Below the pieces are notes generated by a model. It was given only the letters and a program-made list of their open reading frames with translations, had not been told where the DNA came from and made no database searches. Positions 1-9,816 of a stretch of DNA of 64,000 nucleotides are shown here, one piece after another. The position numbers were made by a program, and so were the translations under genes. The stretch is taken from NCBI RefSeq assembly GCF_000471905.2, contig NW_006499827.1, positions 5,235,995 to 5,299,994 of the forward strand. The letters run 5' to 3'. The DNA comes from Amborella trichopoda. Its lineage: Eukaryota; Streptophyta; Magnoliopsida; Amborellales; Amborellaceae. The first letter of the stretch is position 1, and every line of letters starts with the position of its first letter.

Positions 1-775
1 GTAACACCTTCTCTTCCTAAAGCAGTTCTGTTCAAACCACCCCCATAACTTAATAAAAATAAATTTCATATTGGTGAAAATAATAAAACCTTAATGGATC
101 AGTTAATAGCCAAATTATCCCAGTTAGATATTAAAGAAATTCCTTCTCCCAAACTCAGTATTTCCATACCAAATATACCTGTTCCATTACCAGAATCTTC
201 AAATAAAAGAAAATCAAAAATACCAGAGCATGAAACAATGATGTTCCAAGAAGTAGAACCAATTATAGAAGACACCATACAAAACCAAGAAAATGCTTTT
301 ATGGATACTACACCTATTGATATAAAAAGAATAGCCTATGGTAAAACATGGAAACCAATCACAGCTTTACCATATTATAAAAGACCTACACTTGTTGATG
401 TCCAGCTTGAAGAAGATGACATACAACAAGTTGTTTCCTATTCAGGAAGATCAATAGTTAATTGGACAATAGACGGTTTATCTGAATTAAAAATACTAGA
501 TGTCATGAGACATATGACCATGTTTACCTCTGCAAACAAAATGGCAGGTAATCCAGACCAAGAAGTGGCTAAAGCAATAGTTAGTGGATTCACTGGCTGG
601 CTAAGAGGTTGGTAGGATTTCTATGTGGATGATGAAACAAAAAATAGAATCCTTACCAATACAAGACAATGAACCGCCAGAAATGAACAAAATCAAGAAA
701 TAATTTATACTGAAAGTGATGCAGTAAACACCTTAATATATACTATTACATTATATTTTGTAGGAAGTACGGCTT
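1..775 (+). pseudogene. Endogenous caulimovirid coat-protein region (relic)
   Basis: The frame is open from the window edge except for a stop at 46-48, and continues as a 173-codon ORF at 94-615. The region just before the ORF's end has the glycine/tryptophan-rich character of the segment preceding the coat protein in petuvirus/florendovirus polyproteins. A TAG at 613-615 sits where a tryptophan codon is expected. The same frame continues recognisably to about 770, with another stop at 670-672, and then homology ends abruptly. The reverse-strand movement-protein ORF begins there, so the two pieces lie tail to tail. In the family this region is part of a polyprotein that packages the DNA genome. 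Here it is a dead, partial, integrated copy. Family assignment is by motif memory, without a database search. Confidence 0.6.
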
Positions 776-1877
776 TATTATTATTTATTTCTTCTTCTGT
801 AACATCTTCTATTTGTAATGTAAGTATTTGAAATTCCTCTATGTCTGGTTCAGATGTATAGGTAGGAATGACTACATGATCAGCTGTTCTATTGACTCCT
901 TGTAATTGGAAGTTTGAAGATGGTGTAGGTTGTGAAGCAGAAGGAAGTATGATAACATCAGGAGTAGTATGACAAGATTTTCTAGCAGGTATTAATGGTT
1001 TTTTATTTCTTTTCCTATTAATATCTATATCATCTTTGACTATAGACTGTTGGAATTTTATTTCAATATTTCCATCTGGATGTTCTATTATTTGGTTTCG
1101 AATATTATTTCTAGGTGCTTCTTGGGGTTGGTTTGCATGTTGTAATGCCCAAGATTGAGGTAGAATAATATCGGACCAAGTAATTGTTTTGGGTATAATC
1201 GTATTTGATTTTTCTATATTTGTTTGAAATAATATAGTTTGATCTTTTTGATCAGCCTGCATAATATTAGGACAAAGAGTATTCATTACTTTGTAATAAA
1301 TTCTGTATACTATTGCTAAATTCTGAGAACCATGTATCATATTAAATCCATGAGTTTTCAAATTTATAGATAATATATCTAATATGTTTGGGTTTGTTAA
1401 AGAAACATAAAAATTTGGAAAGCAATTAAAATATATAGGTCCACTACATAGGCTAGAATCTACCATGCCTAGGAGTGAATCTGAGAAGTTATTGTGTCTT
1501 GTATCTCTTAGGCATACAAGCACTGAAGTGTTTAACCCTAGTCGGGATAAAGGTTTAATGGCTATTTGGATTAGCCCAATATGCAAATATTTATAATTAT
1601 TCTCTTTATGTTTTTCAATAATTTTTCTTGATAATAATTGAAAGTCTTCTTGATTTTGAGTTACGGATAGACTTTCTTCTACTGTTTTTATAGCATAACC
1701 TAATTTGAATTTAAATGATCCTTTATGATAAATATCTTTTATTGGTACCTTAGGAATATTCCAATTTTGGATATGATGTTCAATATCATTTATAATAATC
1801 TCCTCCTTATTTTTAACTCTTAATGTCTGAGATTGAGTTGCAGTATTACCTTTAAGACTCCTAATTAAATTTGCCAT
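705..1877 (-). CDS. Endogenous caulimovirid movement protein (30K family)
   Basis: This is an uninterrupted 390-codon ORF on the minus strand. Residues about 80-200 look like the 30K-superfamily movement protein of caulimovirids: a hydrophobic strand-rich core with a conserved aspartate-containing loop. In living relatives this protein opens plasmodesmata for cell-to-cell spread. The tail beyond about residue 350 appears chimeric, because the DNA at 705-775 reads better as coat-protein region on the opposite strand. The ORF therefore probably runs through a rearrangement breakpoint. A tRNA-Met primer-binding site lies 0.2 kb upstream at 2081-2092, as expected for the first ORF of a caulimovirid. 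The open frame may mean a young insertion or simply chance preservation; no downstream protease or reverse transcriptase follows. Confidence 0.6.
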   Translation of the reverse strand: MANLIRSLKGNTATQSQTLRVKNKEEIIINDIEHHIQNWNIPKVPIKDIYHKGSFKFKLGYAIKTVEESLSVTQNQEDFQLLSRKIIEKHKENNYKYLHIGLIQIAIKPLSRLGLNTSVLVCLRDTRHNNFSDSLLGMVDSSLCSGPIYFNCFPNFYVSLTNPNILDILSINLKTHGFNMIHGSQNLAIVYRIYYKVMNTLCPNIMQADQKDQTILFQTNIEKSNTIIPKTITWSDIILPQSWALQHANQPQEAPRNNIRNQIIEHPDGNIEIKFQQSIVKDDIDINRKRNKKPLIPARKSCHTTPDVIILPSASQPTPSSNFQLQGVNRTADHVVIPTYTSEPDIEEFQILTLQIEDVTEEEINNNKAVLPTKYNVIVYIKVFTASLSV

Positions 1878-2080
1878 CTGTAGGTTGCGGATAATGACAA
1901 TCTAGACGATCAAGGGTCCAGCGTGTTCCCCTAAGCGGCTCTTCCTGGCCTTGGCGGGTACTTTGCCTAGACTTTTCCTTTCGTCTCTTGCCTTAACTCT
2001 CAGACCAACTTTCTTAGATGTAAATTTAACTAGGTTTCTACAGTAATATTGTAACTTTTTCTCTCAACAGTTTACTGATG

Positions 2081-2092
2081 GCTCTGATACCA
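2081..2092 (-). other. tRNA-iMet primer-binding site of the endogenous pararetrovirus
   Basis: Read on the minus strand this is TGGTATCAGAGC, the standard complement of the 3' end of plant initiator tRNA-Met, used to prime minus-strand DNA synthesis by caulimovirids and many copia elements. It lies upstream of the movement-protein ORF on the same strand, which supports that ORF's orientation. The interval 1878-2080 would be the viral leader; I see no further coding sequence in it. Confidence 0.7.
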
Positions 2093-2136
2093 AAACGTGC
2101 CCAGATCTACAGTGAATTTTATATATATATATATAT

Positions 2137-2355
2137 GGGATTGTATACGATCAGACCACTTACCCTTGATACAAGGTGGTCACAATTTCTTGTAACCATC
2201 CGATGTGAAATTTGATAGCTTGGATGTGTCACAAAGTTCGAGAAGTTTGAGCTTGGTCAATGGAATAATTGCAGCCACCCAATTTCACATCCAATGGTCA
2301 AGATTAATGTGACCACCTTGTACCAAAGGTAAATGGTTTCATTCTATACTTTCCC
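2137..2355. mobile_element. MITE family A, copy 1
   Basis: The element begins GGGATTGTATACGATCAGAC and ends with the imperfect reverse complement, giving ~48-bp terminal inverted repeats that include the shared core CAAGGTGGTCACA. It lies in a TATATA tract. Other copies are at 2368-2598, 6603-6833, 18940-19130, 38540-38670, 49063-49275 and 50085-50303. No coding capacity; superfamily not assigned. Confidence 0.7.
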
Positions 2356-2367
2356 CATGTATATATA

Positions 2368-2598
2368 GGGATTGTATACAATGAGCCCATTTACCTTTGA
2401 GACAAGGTAGTCACAATTCCTTACAGCCATTTGATGTGAAATTTGATACCTTAGATGTGTCACATAGTTCGAGAAAATTTCTTTTGAATTTTGAGCTTGG
2501 TCAGTGGAATAATTGTAGCCACCCAATTGTACATCCAATGATCAAGACTAATATGACCACCTTGTATCAAAGGTAAATGGTCTCATTCTATACTTCCC
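2368..2598. mobile_element. MITE family A, copy 2
   Basis: A second copy, only 12 bp from copy 1 and in the same orientation, with TATATA on both sides. It has the same ends and carries a slightly longer interior than copy 1. The two copies in one TA tract suggest a TA-rich target preference. Confidence 0.7.
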
Positions 2599-2628
2599 TG
2601 TATATATATATGTATATATATAAACTCT

Positions 2629-3018
2629 TCGCAATGCCTACCCTCATCACTATCCAAACTTCATCGCACTGTCACAGTTGTCCGATAGTGTTTTACATTT
2701 CATTTTTATCTTCAAATCCAAATTACTTGAAATTTGGAGGGTGTGTACATTTTAGTTAGGCGCACCTAATAAAAAAATGAAACAAATAATTCGTAAAATA
2801 TAAATTGACCAAAATACTCCCAAAACTTTTTGGGGGTATTTTAGTCAATTTATATTTTACGAAATATTTTTTTCATATTTTTATTAGGTGCACTTCACTA
2901 AGATGTACACACACTCAAATTTCAGAGCATTTCGATTAGTAAAAAAAATGAAAATTGAAACACTACTGGACAACTGTGACCTTGCGATAAAGTTTGGATG
3001 GTGATGAGGGTATGCGAA
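2629..3018. mobile_element. Hairpin MITE family B, copy 1
   Basis: Almost the whole ~390-bp element is an inverted repeat. The outer arms (TACCCTCATCAC type) pair over ~60 bp. The centre at about 2808-2855 is a conserved palindrome, CCAAAATACTCCC paired with GGGGGTATTTTAG, flanked by the GGCGCACCTAATAAAA / TTTTATTAGGTGCAC pair. Related elements with the same core but different arms occur at five other places in the window. Confidence 0.7.
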
Positions 3019-3077
3019 ATCATTGTTCATTTTTTCCTATGGCCATTTTGTAGTATCTTTCATATATATATATATAT

Positions 3078-3190
3078 GAGCAGTGATTTCATGCAACGGT
3101 TGTAACATAGTATATTGCAACCACACTTCTATAAAACCATGTTTGTGGTATTTGTGTGACCCAAAAGTTTGCACATACACTCTTATTTAA
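3078..3190. mobile_element. MITE family D, solitary terminal arm
   Basis: The sequence from GCAGTGATTTCATGCAAC to CACATACACTC matches one ~100-bp terminal inverted repeat of the complete family D element at 23614-24137. No matching right arm follows, so this is a truncated or solo arm. Confidence 0.55.
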
Positions 3191-3428
3191 AAATAAATCT
3201 GTCTTATTTTATTTAAAATAAAAACAAATAAGCCTCAACCTCAAAGAGAGATGCCTTGAGCAGGATTTGAGGCCTCAACCTCTTGTCTTATTTTACCAAT
3301 ATGCTGCTTGGGTCTTAATGACAAAAATAGGTATCTTACTATATATATAAACCATATTTACTTTTCACATTTACTTTTGTTATTCCTTTTATTTAGGATG
3401 GCATGAACTCATCCGAGTTACTCAGACT

Positions 3429-3545
3429 CAGGCCTTGGCCAATATCCAAGCAGGTTGGTTGGCCGAGTCGATTTTCTTACTCACCTTGGCCAATGTCCGA
3501 GCACGTTGGCTGTCGATTTTCTTACCTTGGCCAATGTCCGAGAAG
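3429..3545. repeat. Short tandem repeat, ~45-50 bp x ~2.3
   Basis: CCTTGGCCAATATCCAAGCA starts a unit that recurs as CCTTGGCCAATGTCCGAGCA, and a third partial unit ends at TTGGCCAATGTCCGAG. The wording (GGCCGAGTCG, CCGAGTTACTC) resembles sequences near 45290, 47790-47870 and 48600-48665, so it is probably part of a dispersed element. Small ORFs on both strands here are repeat translations. Confidence 0.55.
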
Positions 3546-4069
3546 CACGATGGGCGAACATTGTTTTCCTGTATATGAAAATGAGGATGAACTTGTTCTC
3601 TAAAGTGTGTTGTTCTTTGGTTATGGTTTATTTTCATGGAGAATGTATACCTATGCACATTCTAGCGGCCCCCATATTTTATACATAGCCTATCTTCATT
3701 TGCGTTTGCTTTAAAGAAGAGATCGATGACATGACCTCTTTTTACTTTGCTTTAAAGAACCCATAATCGATCAGATGACCTCTTGCAAAGAGGCATGTTG
3801 GCGTGGGTAGGCTAAGCAGCACGCACCACTTGATTACTAAAAATTGACGCTCATATTATATATACAATTTTTCTTCTTGATTTTCTGTTTTTAAAAAAAT
3901 GGGCTAAATTATCTCAGTCAAGATTCGAGCATCTTTGACCGAGTCAATTTTCTGAACACTGACGTTGTTCATTTGTTGGTCCCACACTCTCCTAAACCAC
4001 TTAGCGAAGGTCGTTACAGGGACCGTTAGATTATGCAGACTTCAACACGTTAAGAGTGACACAGTGGCC

Positions 4070-4220
4070 AGGGGCCGCATGTCCAACATGCACCTCAAAG
4101 GTCTTGCCCATTACCTATGTTGAACATGGCCCTATATTTAGCATTCACCTCACTCTCACTGCACAAAGTTAAACATTCACAAATACCATCAGCCTCTTTC
4201 CTTTGTATTCTACGAGTGTC
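4070..4220 (+). promoter_or_regulatory. BURP-1 upstream region with RY motif and TATA box
   Basis: CATGCA (RY core) at 4087-4092 lies in the block GCCGCATGTCCAACATGCAC, which recurs upstream of the other BURP copies. A TATA-like CTATATTTA at 4132-4140 is 81 bp before the ATG. RY motifs are bound by B3-domain seed regulators (ABI3/FUS3 class) in other plants; a seed role here is inference. Confidence 0.5.
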
Positions 4221-5197
4221 ATGGGGAAGCTCCCTCTTGCATCTGCCCTACTTCTCCTAGCGGAAGGTCATGTCTTTCTGGTATTTGCAGAAGTGTTTCT
4301 TCCCTTTGTATTCTACTGAATCTTTACTTGGCTTCTCGCCATATTCGACATGTAGGGAAGTTTGAACTATTGCTGCGTATTGGCGACACCCGAGAGCTAT
4401 TGGGCATGCGCGTTCTCGAACACTCCAATACCCGATATCATTCATGCCCGCCTTCGTCGAGTACCGTCAGGACTGTTGTATATGGGTTCAGGCGGTCTAG
4501 ATCCCCGCTTTTGGTATTCTGACTTTACAGAGGAGCATCGTGATCCCAGAGTAACAACCCTCTACTTAGAGGAGGAGCTCAAAGTCGGAATGAAAATGGT
4601 TTTCCACTTTCGTAAGTCGGACATCGAGAATGCCTCCCCTTTCCTTTCCCGTGAGGATGCAGACGCCATACCTTTCTCTTCTGCAAAGCCCCCACGCTTC
4701 CTGCAACACTTCTCAATTCCTCTTGCTTCTACTGAAGCAAGTGAATGAACGAGACCCTTGCATGGTGCGAGTCCATTGAAGGCAAAGAGAAGTGCCTGAC
4801 ATCTATAGAGGCCATGATTGACTATGCCAACCTCTATGGTGTGGACCAAAACATTACTATCCTCCGAACTCGGATCGACAATGCATCTGCGGTCAAGGCA
4901 TATGTTGTGAAAAAAGTGGAGAGAAAGCCTACAAAGGCTAGCTCAACAGTGTGCCATAACTTGCCCTATCCCTCTGCTGTCTACCATTGCCACCATATAC
5001 TTCAAGGAAGAATCTATGAGGTGATGTTGGAAGAAGATGATGGGAGCATTGTGGATGTGATTGCGGCGTGCCATGAAAATGCCAGAGGTTGGACCTTTTT
5101 TCTTTGGCCACAATCCCTTCCGGCAGGCAAGAAGACCGACAATCAGAATTATGCATGCCAACCCGCATTGTATGGGCTTCTGTTTAAGTCCCAATGA
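4221..5197 (+). pseudogene. BURP-1: BURP-domain protein pseudogene
   Basis: Exon 1 (4221-4262) encodes the leader MGKLPLASALLLLA. Exon 2 (from 4356, after TGTAG) opens like the intact paralogue and covers the BURP domain, with VCHNLPYPSAVYHCH (CH-X10-CH) and a following AACH. Damage seen: (1) the splice donor reads GAAGGT where paralogues have GTAGGT; (2) one A is missing near 4742 (GAATG versus GAAATG), shifting the frame between 4362-4748 and 4745-5197; (3) a ~13-bp deletion near 5160 destroys the final Cys-His pair and changes the C-terminus. The intron is only ~93 bp, against 320-650 bp in paralogues. BURP proteins are secreted, plant-specific and often seed- or stress-related. Lesion 2 lies in an A run and might be a sequencing error; lesions 1 and 3 are harder to dismiss. 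The gene is tandem with BURP-2. Confidence 0.8.
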
Positions 5198-5810
5198 TTT
5201 ACTATCTTTTCTTTTCTTTTTTCTTCCTTTAATAGAGTATTTAATAGAGTAGTAGAGTAAAATAACCGACCAAAATTCATGTAGCTACTAACCTATTAGT
5301 TGGACAAAAGCTTTGACAATGGTGATGATTTTTTTTTTCTTTTTTATCTTAATTTTACTTTTGTTTGATAGGCCGTTAATTGCGATGGGCTCTAGTATTC
5401 GAGGCCCAAAATGACGTTGGCAAGACTCATAGCTGCTCGATGTGCTTTTCATTAAAATATCGGTGGTTATGTATGTGTACTGAATTTACAGTCAACAACC
5501 ATAGAGTCTAATTTTGTATCATTACCTGAGTCCAAATTCAATCAAACACTTTTTTGTCTTCAAAAAAGGAAGTTGGATTTTATTTGTAAAAAAAAAAAAC
5601 TAATAACAACAATCGTTTTTAGTTTTTGGTTGTGGTTAACAGTAAATATGCACTGTCTAACATATGTCTAACAGACTTTTCACAAAACATCATCCTCAAG
5701 TATGAAATTGGTAGAGCCTCGAGTTTTTCAGAAGAGAATTCTCTCTCTCCTCACTATATATATATATAGAGAGAGAGGGGAACAAATTATATCAGTCATG
5801 GACTGATGCA
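5198..5810 (+). other. BURP-1 3' flank, homologous to the BURP-2 3' flank
   Basis: No gene seen. Short blocks match the region 9840-10300: a 'gctcgatgtgcttttcatta' block pairs with 'actcaatgtgcttttaatta', and 'gttaacagtaaatatgcac' pairs with 'gttaatggtgaaatgtgca'. The duplication that made BURP-1 and BURP-2 therefore included ~0.5 kb downstream of the gene. A TATATATA/GAGAGAGA tract at 5750-5780 separates it from the next MITE. Confidence 0.5.
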
Positions 5811-5819
5811 ATAGTATAA

Positions 5820-6205
5820 GCCCAACGGCGGCTCCGATTAAATTTGGGCGAATCTGATGCTCATAATCATGTTTTGTCTTTGAATTTTAGTTCTTTCAAA
5901 AAATTCAAATCATTTGAAATTTAGAGCATATATTTTAAAAAAATAGGCACATTTAATAAAAATATTAAAAAAATAATTTTTCAAAAATAAATTGACTAAA
6001 ATGCCCCTAAAACTTTTAGGGGTATTTTGAGTTGTCAATTATTTTTTAATATTTTTATTAGGTGTTCCTTAATTACTAGAGTCGACGTTCCAAATTTCAT
6101 GTGATTTTGATTCATAGAAAACAGATAAAAAATTAAATACAAAATATAATTATGACCGTTAAATAGGTTCAAATTGAATCTGAGTGATTGGGCGTTGACT
6201 ATATC
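5820..6205. mobile_element. Hairpin MITE family B, copy 2
   Basis: The arms pair imperfectly (AATTTGGGCGAATCTGATG against a CAATCACTCAGATTCAATTTG-type right arm). The centre at about 5995-6035 has the family core AATGCCCCTAAAACTTTTAG and its complement. The arms resemble copy 6 (33384-33775) rather than copy 1. Confidence 0.65.
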
Positions 6206-6239
6206 TGTAAGCTAGGACGAAAAAAATCATGAGAACCTA

Positions 6240-6602
6240 GCTTCCATAAACACTTATCATAAAGCGCAAGATAATATACCTACCCTTCCCATACATATCG
6301 AATATACTATACACTTTTTGTACGAACCTTGTAAATAATATACACTTCCCTTGACATCCTCCCTCAAACTCACAGACATCCTCCCTCAAACTCACAATAC
6401 TTTACGATAGAGAAGTTGGAGTTTGGACAACAAACAGAAAAAACATAGGTGAGCCATTGTGAAATGATTAACTTTTTTATCCTTCAAAGAAACAATACGT
6501 AAAGTAAGAGTGCCCTGAAAAAAAACTAATGACGCGAAAAGTGATAATCAATTTCAATATGACCGGTCAACCATATTAATTGAGATTTTATTGTCACAAA
6601 AA
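6240..6602 (-). mobile_element. Copia retrotransposon relic: RNase H end, duplicated polypurine tract, LTR start
   Basis: On the minus strand 6600-6400 reads like the end of copia RNase H: HIEIDYHF at about 6550, then a broken tail. It is followed by the polypurine tract TGAGTTTGAGGGAGGATGTC, present twice in exact 22-bp tandem copies (6353-6374 and 6375-6396). Below 6352 the LTR should begin (AAGGGAAGTGTATATTATTT). Several stops and frameshifts show a dead element. Its upstream part is cut off by family A MITE copy 3. Confidence 0.6.
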
Positions 6603-6833
6603 AGATTGTATATAATGAGATCATTTACCTTTGATACAAGATAGTCACAGTTACTTCCAACCATCCGATGTGAAATTTGATAGCTTGGACATGTCACAGA
6701 GTTCGAAAAAATTTCTTTTGAAGTTTAAACTTGGTCAATGGAATAATTGTAGCCACCCAACTTCACATCCAATAGTTAACATTAAAGTAACCACCTTGTA
6801 CCAAAGGTAAATGGTCTCGTTCTATACTTTCCC
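6603..6833. mobile_element. MITE family A, copy 3
   Basis: The ends (AGATTGTATATAATGAGATC and GGTCTCGTTCTATACTTTCC) and interior match copies 1 and 2. It abuts the copia relic, so it may have inserted into that element's RNase H region. Confidence 0.65.
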
Positions 6834-7180
6834 ATCATATAAAATGGAGTACAATGAGAGTGAACAATGCCTCTGTCTCGAGAAGCTCTTGGAACTAACC
6901 ATTTTTTGTTATAGCATGTGTATGAGGATTGTATTTAGCTTCACCACTGGAACGAGCCACCACATCTTGTTCCTTAATTTTCCCAAAATAAAGAAGGCAG
7001 TAATAGAACAACAATCACTAACATTTCCTACCCATCCCACATAGAAACAAACATAATGTTAAAAAGAAGATTTATAGGATCGAAGCCAGCCATAGCATCA
7101 GACTCAAAGCATGATAACAAAGTGAAAGCATAATAACAAAGGGAACAGAGCAGGAAATAGACATAAACTGACTCCCCACA

Positions 7181-7420
7181 TGAATGGAGTGTCAGTACCA
7201 GGTAGGATTAGAAAGTAGTTTTCCATCCAAAAAATGGAGATGATATTTTAGTTCAAAGTTATTTGGTGATGAACGGAGTGTTACTACCAGGTAGGATAAG
7301 AAAGAAGTTCTCCATCCGCAGTATGAAGATGATATTTTAGTTCAAAATTACTTGGTGATGAACGAGCACCATGTAGGATCAGAAAGTATTTCTCTACGTT
7401 CTTTACCCAAAAAAAATGGA
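7181..7420. repeat. Tandem repeat, 88-89 bp x ~2.7
   Basis: Units start at 7181 (TGAATGGAGTGTCAGTACC), 7269 (TGAACGGAGTGTTACTACC) and 7358 (TGAACGAGCACCATGTAGG, partial). All share GATGATATTTTAGTTCAAA. No gene is recognised between 6834 and 8200. A 94-codon minus ORF at 7284-7568 spans this repeat and I do not regard it as a gene. Confidence 0.65.
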
Positions 7421-7569
7421 GAGGGCTATCTGCATGATAGGCTAATCCTACCCGTTTGGTGCAAGCCCAATGGTGGACAGCGGCCAAAAATCTAATGAGA
7501 CCTCTCCGAGAGAGTTCTCTTGGGATAGATAGGGCTTTAGGTTTTTGTAACTTTACGGTCCTTCCCATG

Positions 7570-8200
7570 AGATTTTGTTTTTTTTTTTTCTTTTTTATAT
7601 CAAATTAGAGTACTTTGAAAGAAAATGAATAATTTAATTATCTTATATTAAAAAAAGCATGGAGGGGGTTATTTTGTCTAAATTTTTAAATGCGAAAAGG
7701 GTCACCGGTTTGCATGTACCCGAGGGTCTATTGACCGTAAGTCACATGGAGGGGACTACTTTCTCTTTCCAATATATATTATAATCAATGGACAACTAAA
7801 ACTCATAAGGGATCATCTATCAAGAGCCATTTATCTTCTGAACTTAGATAGAGATCACCATCATTCTTGTCCTTTAAATTTCAAGATGGGTGGTGGGAAA
7901 AGTGTCATTGAATAGACACAAAGATTCCAAAACAAAAATTCTTGAACATCGCGAATCACCTCAAACCATCCAATTTGACATCTAATAAATGAGAATTATT
8001 GTGATCTCTATCTACAAAGATCAATAGTCTCTTTATAGACAATCCCAAGTCGATAATCCACAATAATCGTTACTACTGAAGTTTCAAGAAGAGATTAGTT
8101 ACCATCCAACAAAACAGTGTAGGGTCATGGATGGGGAAAGTCCGAAGGTAGCATAGAGGACATGCAGGACCATTTTTATTTGTGGGTCCCACATTCTCCA
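7570..8200. other. Intergenic, nothing recognised
   Basis: AT-rich sequence between the tandem repeat and the BURP-2 upstream region. I see no coding similarity, inverted repeat or clear tandem structure. Confidence 0.4.
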
Positions 8201-8204
8201 AAAC

Positions 8205-8607
8205 CTAGTCACTTGCATCAGCGTTTTGCGAGGTCATTGGATTATACAGACCTCAGCACGTTAGACAGACAGTGTGTCGCCAAGGGCCGCATGTCCAACA
8301 TGCACTTAAAACGCTTTGCCCATTTCCTATATTGGGCATGGCCCTTCCTATCCCATATAGATGGATAACCCCACAATTAAGGGATGTCACAACGCATGGC
8401 CAACATGCACATCAAATAACCCTACAATTAAGGAACCTCACGACGCATGGCCAACATGCACATCAAAAACCATTTCTCTCTCCATGGCCATTCCCTATAT
8501 TTAACATGACGCTCCTCCACGTAAATGAAAGAGAGACCTCACCCTTACTGCACAAATTAAAGCATCACAAAACCAACAGCCTCTTTCTTTTGTATTCAAC
8601 AAGTATC
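8205..8607 (+). promoter_or_regulatory. BURP-2 upstream region with duplicated RY-containing block
   Basis: The block GCCGCATGTCCAACATGCAC is conserved with BURP-1. CATGCA occurs at 8299-8304, 8404-8409 and 8455-8460. The last two lie in a 51-bp tandem duplication (8367-8417, 8418-8466), each copy with CGCATGGCCAACATGCACAT. A TATA-like CCCTATATTTAA at 8494-8505 lies ~105 bp before the ATG at 8608. The homology with BURP-1 reaches back to the GGTCCCACA block at 8185. Confidence 0.5.
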
Positions 8608-9816
8608 ATGGAGAGGTTTCCTCTTGCATGTGCCCTACTTCTCATTGCGGTAGGTCAATGTCCCTTTTCGTATTTAGAGAACTTTGTGATATATTGTTTT
8701 TTCTTTCTTTATTTCTTTAGGTTCTTAAGAAAATGGATAGGGCCCGTCATCCACACTGATTCACCCAAAAAAATATATATATATTCTGGAATTGTTGTCC
8801 ATCCATTTAGCATACAATGGTGGGCCTTTTAAGTGGAACAATCAGCTCTTTTTCTGTGCTATACCATACACTTTATGCATATTCAATGGCTTTCACCTGA
8901 TATTAATCCTCAAATATAGAATGTTTTTTTCCTATTGTTACTGCTAATGTTGTTATTTGTGAAACGCAGGGAAGGGTGAGCCATTACTGTGTATTGGCGA
9001 CACCCGAGTCGTATTGGACCCAGGTATTCCCCAATAATCCGTTGCCCGATGTAATCCGTTCCCGCCTTCGCCCAGTGCCTTCGGGACTGATGCATATAGG
9101 TTCGGGAAATCGAGATCCCCGCTTCTTGAATAACGAGTTCACAAAGGAGAGCCGTGCTAAAGAAACAACCTCCTTCTTAGAGGAGGAGCTCAAAGTAGGA
9201 ATGAACAAAATTTTCCACCTTCATAAGGCCGACTTCAACAATAACTCTCCTTTCCTTCCTCGTGAGGATGCAGATGCCATACCTTTCTCGTCTGCTCAGC
9301 TCCCACGCATATTGCGCCACTTCTCAATCCCTCCTGCTTCGAGTGAGGCCCATGAAATGCACGCTACCCTTTCGTGGTGCGAGTCCAATAAAGGCAAGGA
9401 CAAGTGTCTGACATCTTTGGAGGCCATGATTGACTATGTCACCCCCATCTTCTCTAGACCATAACATTACCCTGCACCACACCAGCATCGACAAGGCTTC
9501 TATGCTCCAAGCATACACTGTGAAGAAAGTGCAGAGAGTGCCTACAAAGCCTAGCTCAGCAGTGTGCCATATAATGCCCTATCCCTTTGCTGTCTATAAT
9601 TGCCACTATAGTGAAGAAGGAAGAATCTACGAGGTGAGCTTGAAAGGGGAAGATGGGAGCACTGTAGAAGCAATTGCAAGTTGCCATGCACATAATAAGA
9701 ACTGGATCGGTTTGCCATTTTGGTTTCAATCCCTTCCTGCAGGCATTAAGCAGCCGGATCAAGGTTTTATTTGCCATTTCATACCTGATACCCACATTGT
9801 ATGGGCTTCTGCTTAA
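8608..9816 (+). CDS. BURP-2: BURP-domain protein (one frameshift in a C run)
   Basis: Exon 1 (8608-8649) encodes MERFPLACALLLIA. The intron (8650-8969) has GTAGGT...CGCAG ends and phase 0. Exon 2 (8970-9816) begins GRVSHYCVLATPESYW and encodes the BURP domain from FLEEELKVGMNKIF. The Cys-His pairs VCH, YNCH, SCH and ICH are all present, with the first spaced CH-X10-CH. The single defect is a frameshift near 9440: GTCACCCCCATC has five Cs, and four would restore continuity with the paralogues. That is a typical pyrosequencing homopolymer error, so the gene may be intact in the plant; if real, the protein is truncated before the CH motifs. Upstream of the domain there is only a short leader and a ~65-residue segment without repeats, which resembles the BNM2-like subgroup. 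It is predicted to be secreted to the wall or vacuole. BURP-5 is a close relative. Confidence 0.82.

Noticed and set aside
4562..5194. Minus-strand ORFs opposite BURP-1, and similar ones opposite BURP-2, -3 and -5
   Set aside because: Shadows of the BURP reading frame; the plus-strand (or, for BURP-3, minus-strand) translation carries the conserved motifs.
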